A DNA stretch of 64,000 nucleotides from Dactylorhiza incarnata (GCA_033032865.1 JAWHQI010000099.1:4577501-4641500), one strand, 5' to 3'; shown: positions 22,329 to 34,833, counted from the first letter of the stretch. Notes: generated by a model from the letters alone, not told the origin. Numbers and translations: made by a program.

Positions 22329-24316
22329 CTAGTTACCATACATACTGTCATGGTCATACCTGTTAGAGGGAAGTAACACCTTTTGAAAGGTGGTATAAGG
22401 CTTAGGCTTAGCCTTGCTCTTTTCTCCACTCCCATCAACCACTGCAAAAATTTTGAAACCTAGTCCTCTCCTATCAGTTTGGGAGGAAAAGGTGTCAATG
22501 ATTGGTAGTACAGATTTTGGGCTTGGAGAATTGAGCAACTAGGCTCTTCTCTTTGAGAGGCTTCTCCTCAAGGTCCTTTATGACCTTGTTCCTTTGGGAG
22601 ATGGTGCACAATTGGACAATTGTTATTCCCTTGAGTTGTCTTATCTCTATACTCATCTGAGCCATCAGGGTAGGGGACTCAGTGCACTCTTGCTTAGTCA
22701 ACTGAAGGGAGGCAATTTCCTGGGCTTGCCTCTTGGCTAGCTTCTTGCTCTTATTCAGAGCATCCAATAAAGCATCATACTTGTCAATCAATTGATTGAT
22801 AGACACTTCAGAATCTGAGCCACTCTCATCATTAGATGAGCATGCTTCAGATTCTAGTACAAATTCATAATCAGAAGAAGGGTTGAGAGGAATTGATACA
22901 TTGTCAGGATTGTCCTGACAATCCTCATCATCATCAGTTATAGCCATCAAGCCATGATGTTCTCTATCTTCTTCATCCTCCTCTATGTCACTGTCTGAGT
23001 GTGATAGAGGGGCCCTGATGCCCACCTTTGCAGCAAGATAGTCCTCATCCTCTTCAGCTGCAAACAACCCAATGTAGGCTTCTTCTTCTTCATTTGATTC
23101 TGAGGATGATGACTCAGATTCACTCCAGCTCTTCTCCTTCTTTCCTTTTTTCACCCTTCCTTCCCTTCTGGTGATAAGCTTTCTTATCACCCTTCTCCTT
23201 CCTCTTGACTGGACAGTCAGCAATGACATGTCCAGGCTTGCTGCAGCAGTAATAAATCACATTATTTGAAACATGTTTATCATGTTTAGAATCATACCTG
23301 TCCCCCTTGGGATGCTGCTTTTCAGATCTGTTGTGATCCTTCCTGGGATATGAGGAGGAGGAAGGTCTGTTCTTCCACTTCTTCCTCCTCATCAGCTTCT
23401 TGAAATGTCTTGAGAAGGCAGTAAACTCCTCATTAGAAGAGCTGCTATCAGATGAGCTAGGCTCAGAGTTTTCTGAGCCAGCGGCCCTCCTTGGAGGTGA
23501 AGGCATCCTTGCCTTGCTCTTCTTGGAGCTCTCAGCCTTGAGGGCCATAGTCATTTCCCTTGTATGAGGCCTGGAGGATGTGTCCTCCTCCTTCCTAGAA
23601 GATAGCTGCATCTCATAAGAGAGCAACTTTCCAAACAAAGTATGGGGAGGAGTCTCACCCAACTTTGCCACCTCCGTGATGGCACAGATCTTAGTATCTC
23701 AGTCTCTAGTTAGAGATCTAAGGAATTTGACATTTAGCTCATAATGAGTGAAGGTCCTTTCATAGGTCCTCAGCTCATTTACTATCCTGAAAAATCATTC
23801 ATAGCAATCAGCTATGCATTCCAGGCTTTGTTGCCTGAAAGCTTCATACTCCTGATTAAGGAGGGATTTCCTATCATCCCTCACTTCTTCAGTCCCTTCC
23901 ATGTACACTATTAGTGTATCCCACATCTCCTTGGTAGTCTCATAGTGTACCAAGTTTTGGAAGGTGGAATCATCAATTGTATTGACTATTATATTTTGAG
24001 CTCTTTTCTCCATTATTGTCAATGCAATCTCATCCCTTGTCATTTCAGTATATGACTTGGCTACCTGTCTAGTAGGATCAATAGTGGAAGATTTTGTGAC
24101 AACAAAGGGACCCTCTTGGACAATGATATAAATCCTAGGTTCTGAGGCCTCCATGAAAAACCTAACCCTTTGCTTCCAAATGCCAAAGGATTCCTTTTTC
24201 ATATTGGCAGCTTCATTGACACCATCTTCCTCTGAACTCCATTGATACATATTGGATTCAGATTTGACTACACCTATGTAGGATCTGGTCAGACAGTTAA
24301 GTACGTTTTGACCCAC
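22329..24316 (-). pseudogene. Sirevirus gag (decayed)
   Basis: The N-terminal part (24250-23795, from MYQWSSEEDG) carries the Copia Gag core: FGIWKQRVRFFMEA, EIALTIMEKRAQNIIV, TTKEMWDTLIVYMEG. The same frame continues to 23120 through two stops that look like CGA to TGA and TGG to TGA changes. It then reaches a Ser-rich region and a zinc knuckle, YYCCSKPGHVIADC, whose first Cys has become Tyr. Near 23130 a frameshift leads to an acidic region (EDEEDREHHG) and another near 22500 to the tail. Long acidic, Ser-rich Gag tails are usual for Sireviruses. The frame is open upstream of the first ATG, into the PBS. Confidence 0.8.
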
Positions 24317-24319
24317 CTC

Positions 24320-24331
24320 ACTCTGAGACCA
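24320..24331 (-). other. Primer-binding site of the Sirevirus (degenerate tRNA-iMet)
   Basis: The minus strand reads TGGTCTCAGAGT two bases after the LTR end, against the standard TGGTATCAGAGC: two mismatches. Confidence 0.75.
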
Positions 24332-24333
24332 CT

Positions 24334-25665
24334 TGATAGTTTATAGGTCAGTAGTCTAATTCACCTAGATGGGGGGGGGGGGGGGTGAATAGGTCTCTTT
24401 GATTTTTACTTAATTGTTGCTAGCAGTAAATGAATAGTAAACAAAAACTCAAGCAAACATATAAATCATAGTTGTTTATATTGGTTCCACAAGACAGGGT
24501 GTCTATGGGTAGTCCACTTTCCCTCTACACCTTTCTAATAGTGTGTTAGACAAGGCAAACTCCTCCAATCTCAGCTCCAAGAACTTATAACTCAAATCCC
24601 TCGGGATCTCTCAGGTTTGCTCCAAACCCAACATCATGCATAACAACCCTACTAACTCAGAGTGCTCCCACTCCTACAACTCAGAGATTACCTTTATCTC
24701 CTACCTTAGGCCTATCAAGAAGCCCTACTTCTCAGGCACAATGCCATACAACTCAGGCTCAACAGCCTTACTAATCTCAGGCTCAACAACCCTACAGCTC
24801 AGGTTCAGCAACCCAACAAACCCAGGTACAGTGCCTTACAAGCTCAGAACTACACAGTTCCTACAATGAGTAAATGTTTTAGCTTACAATAGTGGAGCGC
24901 TTTGATTTGATGTCTTCTGTTGATTATGCACAACTGATGCAATCTTGAAGCTGGGCTGAAAGTAATCTTCAGACCTGCTCCTAACTGATCCTTCTATTTA
25001 ATAGATAAGAAAGGATCACCTTGCTCTTCAGAATAGAAGAGCTTTCTTCTCTCCTTGAATCTTCTTCCTGGTTCAGTAAGCAGTAGGAGAGAGAGATCTT
25101 GAAAGCCATCAATGGAACAGTAATTGCTCTCACACTTTTTAGCACAACAACAACTCCTTCTAAAAATGCCCTAAGTTGTTTTTTATACTTCATTTATCTT
25201 CATCAGCTCTTAGAACGGGCCCTGACACTTTGGAAGAGGATAGAGCACTTTATCTTCACTTTACAGCTATTTGTGCCAAAAGAAAATCCTGCCAGTGTCA
25301 TCTTCCTGATTTGAATCTGTCTCAGCGGTTGGGCTAAGACAGTCTTCCGTCTCAGCGGTTGAGCTGTCTTGGTCTCAGTGGATCCACTGAGACAGATTGT
25401 CTTCTCAGCGATTTTTGTCTATCTGCAGCTCAGCTGAGGCAGACCCTTTCTCAGTGGCTACTGGACTCGTCTCAGCAGTTCTGCTAAGATAGTGAGTTCT
25501 TCTCAGCGGTTCAGACAGTGAACCATACATATTATTCAAATCCTTGGAATATCTAAACCCTGCACAGTCATGATGCCAAATTGGGTTATCGAATACAATA
25601 TGTACTTAGCATTGTGCGTGATGCCTCTTCAAATCAAGGGAACATTGAGGGCAATATTCCCAATA
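24334..25665 (-). repeat. 5' LTR of the Sirevirus element
   Basis: A 1332-bp repeat, TGATAG..CCCAATA on the plus strand (the last CA is mutated from the CCCAACA seen at 547). In element orientation U3 contains CTCAGCGG words (about 25520-25319), then a TATA box (reverse complement of TTTTTATAC, about 25190-25198). Near the 3' terminus is the C-run before TATTCACC that is common in Sirevirus LTRs (15 bases, 24371-24385). Positions 24640-24850 hold imperfect CTCAGGCTCAACA repeats. Confidence 0.85.
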
Positions 25666-25670
25666 GAGCT

Positions 25671-26186
25671 CTCTAGGTCACATCTATTATATAATAAAAC
25701 CTATTTTCATAGAAAGATATTGCTGGGGAAAACAACAATTTTTTTGAGAAAAATATAAATGTTTACTCAGAGCTGCGTCGAATACAAATTTATGCATCGT
25801 CGATCTCTACTCAACGCCAGCTTCGAGAGCTGTGTGGGATAGTTCATTCGAATTGCACTCGACACATCATCGAATCCCTATCGACACATGCACTGACTTA
25901 ATAGTTGCTGCTTTTATTCAAGCCACATCGATTTCCACTTGACGTAACATCGACTTTTCAAGTGTGCACAGACCTTGCTTCTTGAAGCTACTTCGGCTTA
26001 TTTTGGCCTACTGAATCTACTTCTTTTCAATGTTGCATAGAGTACAACCTTAAGTTACGATAAATCATCTTCTAAAAGCAAAGCAGTCGTTAGACTTCAT
26101 TGTACTTTCGAATTATCTCCTCTCGCTCTCCTCTTTTCCTGTCTCTTTACTTCTATCTACTTTCTTCTTTGTAGGTACACAAAGAT
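25671..26186. other. Unclassified AT-rich sequence with TCGA-type words
   Basis: Several CGTCGAAT, ATCGTCGAT, ACTCGACACATC and TTGACGTAACATCGAC words lie at 25775-25960. Similar words recur at 27960-28090. This resembles the word clusters of the LTRs elsewhere in the window, so it may be an LTR fragment, but I could not find matching ends. Confidence 0.3.
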
Positions 26187-27600
26187 AATTAATGGCCTCA
26201 AATAGAGATATTCTTGGCGCAATTGACTTGGCATTGAAGACATTGTTGTCTTAGTTCTCCTGTTTATACCTGGATTATTTGGAAGATTGCTATAGAAAGT
26301 TATTTGCACAACATCATAGGTTAAGTAATCTCTCTGCTCAGACGATAGCCATCGAGAAGGAACTGTGATCATCAGTGTCGTCTGCTGAGGTCTTTATATA
26401 TTTCTTTAATGATATAATGCAGGGGGAAGGGTGATAGCAGACCCCAACCTGATTCAGTGTATACTGCTATTGAGCACCAATATCAATACTCCTCTTATGT
26501 CTCTGATGGAGAATCAACAATCACTTCTCAACTCCTTCTTTCACCAGCACCATCTTCCCCAAACAGATTCCTGCCTCCAATCTAGGAGTAGTCTTTTTTT
26601 AAGGGAGAGTTTGATCTGTTCTGAAATGAGGAGGACTATTGGGCAATTTGAAAGAGTTTTCAGTATAGACTGAGTCACTCATTCCTGAGAACACATGAAT
26701 CAAACTGCCTCTGAAGAATCAACAACCTTATCACCTATTTTGCCCATTCCTACTTCTGATCCTATCTTGTCTCCTCCTGCTCGTACTCCTACCCTACTTC
26801 CTCCTGTCCTTGTTCTACCAGTCCCAACATCAGATCCAAGACAAAGGAATACATTTAGAGGAAAGCAATATAAGAGGAAAATACTTATCTGGGAGAAGTA
26901 TTCTAAATAACAAAGAAAGCAGTACAAAAATGACAGGTCATATAATAAAATCTATGAGAAAGTCCAAGTGCCCGAAAATCAGATAAAGGTGTATAATGAG
27001 CCAATTCTTAACAAAATCTTTAAAGAGATTGGAGAAAGATTGCAGTATGAATATGATGCCTCTCAAATAGAAATTGAGGAAAATAGAAGGAAAGTTTATT
27101 GAAAGACAAAGATGCCGTAGAAGAAGAACAGATAAAAAAAGCTATCAAAATTCCAAGTACATTATTTCATTCTTCAAAATAAGCTACCAAGAATCCTCAA
27201 GCAAAAGTCCTGAAAGATAAAGGACAACTTCACAAAAGGGTTCCTGGATTAAATTAAGATGTAGCTGATCGGCCATTCCAAATGAAAAGAAATATTGTTT
27301 TCAAAACAGCTCTAATTCCTAGCATCACACAATCAACTTTCATAGTGCCAGATCTAGACTCAGATGAGCTAGACCTGATTGAAATAAATGAACTGACTAC
27401 AAAAATCATAAACCTTGGATTCTAGCTAAATGTTGTTTATCCTAATGTAGAAGCTGCCAGAGAAACTATTCAAAGGGCATGACAGAAATTAGAAGAATCA
27501 ATAGAAGGCCAAACCAGTTAACTTCAAGTATGTAGAAAAAACTTTAAGAAAATCTATGAAGCTCTATCGACATTTCTCAGAAAGAAATAGTAGAATGCCT
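26187..27600 (+). pseudogene. Unknown decayed ORF, retroelement-like
   Basis: The frame opens at ATG 26187 (MASNRDILGAIDLALK) and has stops and frame changes throughout. Readable pieces include a helical part (LEDCYRKLFAQHHRLS), a Pro/Thr-rich part (SPILPIPTSDPILSPPART, about 26730-26840), a charged part (NKIFKEIGERLQYEYDASQ, about 27010-27070) and a hydrophobic/acidic part (VPDLDSDELDLIEINELTT, about 27350-27410). No catalytic motif of protease, RT or integrase is visible. It could be a Gag-like or viral-like structural ORF or an old host ORF; I do not recognise it. Confidence 0.3.
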
Positions 27601-27773
27601 CTTTGGATAATTCATTCTAAAGAACACAATATATATATTCAGAAGTTTTTCATACCGTCTATGTTGTTATTCTGTTAACATATGTTTTGATGTATATTCT
27701 TTTATTCTTTTTAATACATGGAAATCACTTGAAAAGTCTGAAAAATTTGTTAAGATAAATATGGGTAGATTGT

Positions 27774-28694
27774 TGGGAAAAACATTCTCTATATTCATCT
27801 TACAAATTATGTAAATTGGTTTCACCCTCTAGGATTTATGACCCACATTGTACAGTGAGGGTAATGTAGTCTTTAAATGTCCTAGGATGACATACTCACA
27901 TTATAGTGTCAAAGTCTAGTTAAAAGGAGTGCAAAATCTAGGTGAGTTAATTCTGCGTTGAAAAGAAGTCGACGCAGCTTCGATTGAAAGTCAAAGTTAA
28001 TAGAAGTTAAGATAACTCAGACAGCAGTTGACGCATCATTGGAAGTCCACGCAATGTTGAATTGTATTCGATGTAGAAGGCAGAGTTTGAAGTCTACGTT
28101 CTTCATGTGAATGGATACGTCGATAACAGAGTCCAATTCAAAGATGAGGTAGATTTCAAAGCTGCTTCTAATAGAATTCAGAGGTTTGTTGATAAGAAGT
28201 CAGAAGTTATTCGACACATTGACGAATACAGTCAAAGATTTGGAAAACTTCCTGGAATAGATTTTAATGCTTATTCAGAAGATATATATGGAAGATATTT
28301 GAATTATAACGGGCTGTACAAGAACAAGAAGAGAAAGAATAATTCCAGATATTCAAAATTGATGAAATTGGAAGTTATACAAAAGGATATTGATGGGCTG
28401 CCAACACAAATAAAAAGAGACTAATAATTCTTCTTGGACATTCCAACTGGAGAAGGATTAGAAAAAGAAAGTCATTCATCTTCATATGATAGAAGAATAA
28501 TACATACATAATTCAAAAACAAAGGGACAACAATTCTTCTCATCGAGCTCTCTCTCTCTCTCTCTCTCATAGCACACACGACAGATCTCTGTACATAACA
28601 TTCTTCTATAACCTACAGAAGGCTTCTTCTTCCTCCATATCTAAAAGAAGCATACATAGAATATAGAGATCATAACTGGATCAAGGCTATCATA
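27774..28694 (+). repeat. Possible start of an LTR (TGTTGGGAAAAAC)
   Basis: TGTTGGGAAAAACATTC follows a purine-rich GGGTAGAT, as a 3' LTR follows a purine tract. It holds TCGACGC-type words (27965-28090), an unrecognised 105-aa ORF (28107-28424; FGKLPGIDFNAYSEDIYG) and a (CT)10 run (28549-28568). The far end is lost because another LTR starts at 28695. Confidence 0.3.
28549..28568. repeat. (CT)n microsatellite
   Basis: About ten CT units in a row, between the unclassified ORF and the next LTR. Confidence 0.9.
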
Positions 28695-29273
28695 TGTTGG
28701 ATCAGTAGGCACCCTTAGAAGGGGGGGGGGTGAATAAGAATTTTAAAACTTTTACGATTTAATAGAGTTTAATCAAGTAAGTAGATAGTAGTTCTAAAAA
28801 ATTATCTCAGAATAAACATTGCAGTAGCTTCTCATGAGATTAGTTTGTATTTGGCACGATAGATGCATACTCTGTTGTTACCGCCCGCAGTAGTGTTATC
28901 GCCCGGCGTTAGTGATAGAGAATGCCTATTCGTTTAGATTTCAGAAGACCAGAGATTGCAAGACAATATTAGATGAAAAGATAGTATTATTGGTTTTAGA
29001 AATCATTACAAAAACTTATCCGAATTACGCTTGAGATTGAGGTTATTGCGTAAAACCTTTTTGGCTTTCTATACTGACCCTTCTCCCAAGGATCGGTTGG
29101 CTTTAGCCGATGTATCCCCAGATACGGCCTCAAGCCGCTCTAGCCTTTCTATCCTCAGAAAGGCCTCGAGCACTCCCTAGATCTAATCCCAGACCTAGTT
29201 TCCAAGTGGAAAATTCCCCTAGTCCTCGCAAGGCCCTAGTCGCCAACCATGCTGCGAATTCTCTACTGATAAT
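28695..29273 (-). repeat. 3' LTR of the second Sirevirus-like element, left piece
   Basis: It starts TGTTGGATC followed by CACCCTTAGAA and ten Gs, then TGAATAAG, the standard terminal block of this family in reverse. It ends at the TSD ATAAT where element 29274-39457 inserted. The right piece is 39463-40250; together they make about 1367 bp. Confidence 0.8.
29269..29273. repeat. Target-site duplication (left), ATAAT
   Basis: ATAAT precedes the LTR at 29274 and is repeated at 39458-39462 after the LTR ending at 39457. Confidence 0.85.
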
Positions 29274-31046
29274 TGTTGGATCTTACGGCACCCTTAGAGT
29301 GGGGGGGGGGGTGGTGAATAAGGGTTTTATGGAATTTAAATCTTAATTAAAAATATTAGAGTTTGCAACTAAAGTTTCCGAATATTTTATAAGAAAATAT
29401 ATTTAAATATTCCAGATAAGATTATATTGAAGATTCTTTTTAAATAATTGGAACAAATATTTTGTTTACTTTTGATAACGCCTCGCGTTAAGACTTAACG
29501 TTGGGCGTTAGCTCTCTAGAGAATATTCTTCAGAACAAAAAGATTGCCACAGTGATTTTACTTATGAAATCGTAAATGAAATTCAATTCCAGAACATCAG
29601 AGATAATGAAAATAATTATTGTATTTCAAAGATAATTATACAAATGTTAATTTTAATACTTTGATGAAAATAGAAATTAAAACATTCTTGAAGAGGAAAT
29701 AAAATCAATATAATAGAACATTAAAAGACATGATTTTATTTCATAATAAATTGAATACACAAATGTTTAATTTCTATAATGCTAGAAATCAAGGCGAAAA
29801 TATGAAAATACACTTTTTTGATGTTTCACCGGTCCTTCTCCCAAGGACCGGTTGGCTATAGCCTATCTATCCCCAGATGAGGCCTCTAACCACCCCCTAG
29901 ATCTACCCTCGACCTAGTCGCCACGCACAAGGCGGCGAATTACCCCCTAAGCCTCAAAAGGACCTAGCCGCCAACACAAGGCGAATTTACCCACGGAATC
30001 CTTCCCAGAATCTGACGTTCTCACCGAACAATTTCTCCACACAAAATACAAAAAGGAAAAATAAAAGATTACAAGATAAGTAAAGAGAAACTCCCCAAGA
30101 AATTCTGAAGGTGAAGACGAAGTCGATGTAGATGTTGGCGTTCTTGAAATGATCGTGCTTCGTATGGAATATGCGTTGTAGACCTTCTCCTTCAAAATCT
30201 TCTTTAGATCTTCATGTTAGCCCAAGGGAGGTCTCTTAATTTGTTGTACACGAACCTCTCTCCAAAGTATCAGAATTCTGGAATCATCTCTTGTCAATTT
30301 GAAAGAGAGGAGCTGTACATTTAAATAGCCTCAGAAGCTAACGCGTGCGTTAAGGTTAATGCCTGGCGTTAGTGAGGCAGTTGCTGAGATCGTGCATAAA
30401 CTCGGGAGCGTGGCTGAACAAATTTTTGTCGAACGGAACTGATTTCGTCGAACTCGCCTTCGTCGAATGCACCCTTCGTCGAACGGAAAAACCGCCAACA
30501 TCAGGATCATGCAAGAACCAACTTTTGTCAAACGGAATCGATTTCATCGTATGGAGTTTCACATTCGTCGAACGCAGTATGTCCAGCGCAAATTCGTCGA
30601 GCGCAGAAGATTTCATTGAACGGAATTTTCATCGAACTGAATTTTCGTCGAACTCACGCAAATTAGTCGAACGGAACTCAGAGTTTGTCGAACGCAGATT
30701 CATCAACCTCAACTCGACGGCATTCCTCCTCTTGTTAATGTGGCACGTTAATAGTTACCGCGAGCGTTATCTCTCTTTCGTCGACCGCAGCTCGACGGCT
30801 TTGTTCTCGACGGCATTCCCTCTCAGCGGTTTTCTTCTCAGCGGTTGATAACGCTGGGCGTTAACTACTAACGCGAGCGCTAGCTATCTTTCCAGAGAGT
30901 CATTTCCAATCAGCAAACTATTCATAGGGATGTGTAGCTATAGTTCCTGTACAACCTGCACACTATAAACACACAAAATACTAGATCAAATACAACACGG
31001 TAGTTGTTATTCTCAAACCAAGAGATGCAGAACATAGGCTCCAACA
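29274..31046 (-). repeat. 3' LTR of the gag-only element
   Basis: TGTTGGATC..CTCCAACA, 1773 bp. In element orientation U3 contains CTCAGCGG words (about 30823-30845), TAACGC/GCGTTA dyads, and a long run of TTCGTCGAACGG-type words (about 30420-30790), then the TATA-like TATTTAAAT (about 30320-30328). The 11-base G run (29301-29311) is the terminal C-run in reverse. Confidence 0.9.
30345..30900. promoter_or_regulatory. Word cluster in U3 of the gag-only element, 3' LTR
   Basis: About twenty TCGTCGAACG/TTCGTCGAA words, plus TTAATGCCTGGCGTTAG, TTAACGTGCC-type dyads and two CTCAGCGGTT words. The 5' LTR holds the same cluster at 38783-39290. It lies directly upstream of the TATA-like box in element orientation. 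Confidence 0.6.
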
Positions 31047-33704
31047 ATCTCCCCCTTTTGATAATAACAAATACCTGTATGAGAAATTAGTGAACTTAAA
31101 ACCATTTGTGTTTATAGATAAGTGCGGTAATAAGATATGCATGAATAACAGGTTAAAAGCAAGATAGATTTGATAGCGATAATGCATACTCTTTCTATAT
31201 GAAGTCCTCCCCCTACATAAGTGTTCTCTTATATTTTTCTCCCCCTAAATATCTATTTTACTCTATTTCTCAATTTCATCTCCCCCTTTGTTATTAACAA
31301 AAGTGGGTAGGGATGAGTGTATATCTTTTAAGATAGGTAAGGAACAACTTATTGAAGGATTTTCATGATCGAGCATATGATAGTGTATGCACCTCCTATA
31401 TGATTACCCCCCTACAAATATACCCCTTTCTTGAGTTTAATATCATTATAATGCACTCCCCCTAAATATTAGATTTGTGCAATTTAATCTACCCTTTTGG
31501 TAGAATCAAAAGAGTGTTTAGGAGTGAGTATGTATAATAAGGAGTAATATATTTTATGTCGAGAAGAAAAAATAAGATGCAATCAAAAGTTTGTTAAATA
31601 CTACTTGTTAAAAAAAATAAGCATGATGTAACATAAAGTAGTAAGCAACATAACAGAAATGATAAAGTAAGCATTCTTATTTTAAGATACCACTTGCTGA
31701 AAGGAAAAACACGGTGTTAAGAATAATAAGCACTCTTAAACATAAACGTTATTTTAGAAGATAAAACCATATAAAGGATAATGAGTTTTAAATTTGAAAA
31801 GTTGATGTTTGAGTTAAAGATTGAAGAGATGCTATTTCATTAAGATAATATTGCAAGCATGATTTCATAATATCAAGAAAAGATACACAAACTACAATGT
31901 AATGAAATTTGCATTTCAAGTAAACATAAACATTGTAGCGGTCATGCTTTGCTATCTAGTGCATTTACTTAAGTTTGTAGAGAATAGTATAGATGAGCAT
32001 TAGGATCTAATTCTCATGAGTAGAAGTTTTATGAAGGATAATGATGTGTACAAATTTGCATTTAGTGTTTTGATAAAACATACATATGAATCAATCAAAA
32101 ACACATGACATATATAATGAAATAACACAACATTAAAATACACAAATAATATTACTTCCACACTATTTCAATGCACATGAATAAATAGTACAACTACAAA
32201 GGTGCTCTGCACACACAATGCTTATTAAGTCTTATCAGGGTGCAAAGTAGTGCTTGGGGGATCACTTTTATACTTTTTAGCTTTATTTTCAATATTTTAT
32301 GATCCGGTGTACTAAGAGAAGTTGTGTATAAATTGTTTGCTACAAGACACTTTACAATTCTTTACTAAGGTGCTCAACCTCACAATGCTCATTAAGACTT
32401 ATCAGGAGGGTGAGTAGTGCTTGGTGGAGTTTTTCTTGTCATTGATTATTTGCTTTTTAGTTTAGTGACTAAGGACTCCGAATTCACTTGTTTTGCAAAC
32501 ATAGCATTTTTAAACCACATTTCTCTAAAGAATAAGTGCATGAAAGATAAAGAATTGTAAAAACCAATTCAATGTTGTGTAGGTAATCTATTTATGCATT
32601 TTATTCATTTGTGTTATTACACTACACAATCATGTAAGAATGAGATTGTAATCACATGTAGGTTATCAAAAATAAGTGAGTGAATGAATCATTATCAAAA
32701 CATAATACATTGCTCATACTTAGAGGTATGGTAAGCATTTCTACACATATTTATCTATAATCAATTTCATTGCACATAACAAGATAATATTCAAGGCATG
32801 ATAAATACAAAACAATGTCTGTTAAGAAACTTGAAAGTTAAATTAAACATTGTATTTAATCTTTAATTGATATAATTAATCATCCTTGACAATGGCAATG
32901 AATAGCAATCAGTTTTTATAAATTTTTGAATTTTTTATATATGCACAAAACAATAAACACACATAAAGAAAAACATATTTTTTTGTGAAATTGTTTTGTA
33001 ATTTTGTATTTGTTTTTTTTATGTATATTCTCTAGAAATCATAGAAGTCTTTAATAGCCCTTTCAGTAAATGATATTCTATGCCAGAGAAATAAACAAAA
33101 ATAATGTATGAGAAAATACATATATATTTTTTTTAAAAGAAATAAAATTTTGTTTTAAAGGGAATAAAAAGATAGAAAACTTTTTACAAACAGAGAAATA
33201 AAACACACACAAAATATTAAAATAATACCAGAAATAATTCAAAACAAAAAAAATATTTTGGAGCAAAGGAGCTAACGCTAGGCGTTAACTTCTTAACGCC
33301 AAAATAGAACACTAAATTTTGATGTTTTGAAAAATCCTTTTTTATGATTCATTTGTATTATACAGAGACCTTCCTTTAGTTGAAATTTCAGAGTATATTG
33401 ATTATATTTGAAGGCTCTTTTAGCATGTTTTTAGTGATTTTTCAAATACTTGTGTTTTGTAAAATCATTAAAGCTCAAATTAATAAAATATGCAAACACA
33501 AGATGCAATGTTAGAATAAAAACAAATATGCATGATTTTAGAATAAGGAGTGAGATAATATTCATGCAATGAATATAATATAAGTATATCTAGGATCAAG
33601 ATACCTCAACAACATGACTACACTCTAGCCCCGTACTAAGTGACGGATGGGCATGAGGAGTTGCACATGCCATAGGTTGGGGTGTTAATCCCATATGCAT
33701 ACAA
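31047..33704 (-). other. Non-coding 3' internal region of the gag-only element
   Basis: Begins with a purine tract on the minus strand (AAAAGGGGGAGAT beside the LTR); further short CTCCCCCTA blocks follow to about 31470, as in Sireviruses, which often carry several purine tracts. Two related ~65-bp blocks lie at 32199-32265 and 32367-32429 (AAGGTGCTC..TTAAGACTTATCAGG..GTGCTTGG). A TAACGCTAGGCGTTA dyad lies near 33272-33288. No ORF of note. Confidence 0.6.
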
Positions 33705-33709
33705 AAGAC
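33705..33709. repeat. Target-site duplication AAGAC (left) of the solo LTR
   Basis: AAGAC precedes the TGTTGGA at 33710 and is repeated at 34829-34833. Confidence 0.85.
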
Positions 33710-34828
33710 TGTTGGACATGTGTGTCACATCCCTTTGTTTGAGAATAACAAATCCCATATTGTATTTGATATTGCTTTTAGTGTGTTTATAGTGTGCAGG
33801 AACTATAGGTGCAATACTCCACAGGTAGAAGGCAGCATGGAATCAAACTTTCTGAATGGAGCGTTACCACCAGCGCTAGCGCTAACGCCAGGCGCTAGCT
33901 CAAGATCATCTCAGCGGTTTTGTCTCAGCGGTTCCGTCTCAGCGGTTCCTTAACGCTACCGCTAGCGCTAGCAATACCGCAGGCGCTAGCTCAAGATCGT
34001 GCACAGCACCATGCCGCCGACGGTTTCGCAACTGCTCCGCATGAATGCTACCGCAAGCGCTAGCTCCAAGATTTATAAAACGATGTGTTCTCTCTCGTTT
34101 TGGGTTAGAACTTCCAGAGACATTACTTGTGCCCAAACTCTCGTGCTGCTACTCTGCCGAAACATCATCTCCCACTCAAAGCCAAAGAAGAAAGTCTGGA
34201 GAAGGAAGCCATCACGCTGCATCCGAAGAACGATCGCTTCAACCTCGCTCGTGCTTTAGCAATCCTTGATCCTCATCTCCAGAAATCTCAAGAGGGAGTT
34301 TGCTTGTTATTTACTTCACTTCTTTATTTGTATCTTGTAGTGAAATCGCCTTGTTTTTGGCGACTAGGTCCTTGCGCGGCTTAGGGGGAATTCGTCGCGT
34401 GAGTTGGCGACTAGGTCTTGGGGATTAGATCTAGGGGGTGCTCGAGGCCATATCCGAGTTTGGGTTGGCTAGAGCGGCTTAAGGCTTTATCCGGGGAAGG
34501 ATAGGCTAAAGCCAACCGGTTTGTGGGGATACAAGTCGGTATAGAAAAGAAAAAGAAATTCACTTTTGTACGCCTCCGATTTCTAGCGATATTGAAATCA
34601 AATTTTGTAAACACCTTTTTTTATATAATGCAATCATGATTATATTTGTGTTTATTTGATTTCTCTCAATTGGCGTAAAATTTCATTATTGCAAAATTGT
34701 TATTACTAAATTGTCATCTTATTTCCTATTAATCAAAAATAGCTTAGTAATTATCATAAAAATTATAAAAAGAATTTTATTCCCTTATTCACCCCCCCCC
34801 CCCTCTAAGGGCGCCGTAAGATCCAACA
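33710..34828 (+). repeat. Solo LTR of a related Sirevirus-like family, plus orientation
   Basis: A 1119-bp LTR, TGTTGGACATG..AGATCCAACA, with TSD AAGAC on both sides. It ends with TTATTCACCCC, a long C run and CTCTAAGGGCGCC, the conserved terminal block. U3 (33860-34065) mixes GCGCTAGCGC/TAACGCC dyads with CTCAGCGGTT words; a TATA box ATTTATAAAACG lies at 34070-34081. Deletion of the internal region by recombination between its LTRs explains the solo state. Confidence 0.9.
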
Positions 34829-34833
34829 AAGAC

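Larger units (their letters stand above)
62..25665 (-). mobile_element. Decayed Sirevirus-type Ty1/Copia element with envelope-like ORF, split by an Athila-like array
   Basis: Read on the minus strand the order is 5' LTR (25665-24334), PBS resembling the initiator tRNA-Met site (24331-24320), gag, protease-integrase-RT-RNase H in Copia order (to about 18650), a spacer, an envelope-like ORF (18099 to 944), a purine tract (about 563-548) and the 3' LTR (547 to 62 and beyond). Subtracting the 14.6-kb insertion leaves an internal region of about 9.2 kb, in the usual range for Sireviruses with an extra ORF. Frameshifts and stops run through gag and pol, so the copy is dead. The bases outside the right LTR are GAGCT; the left flank is off the window, so the TSD cannot be checked. 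Confidence 0.85.

Noticed and set aside
30420..30850. 158-aa plus-strand frame in the Copia LTR (repeated SSNGTDFVE-type units)
   Set aside because: Translation of the TCGTCGAACGG word cluster; present in a U3 region, not a gene.
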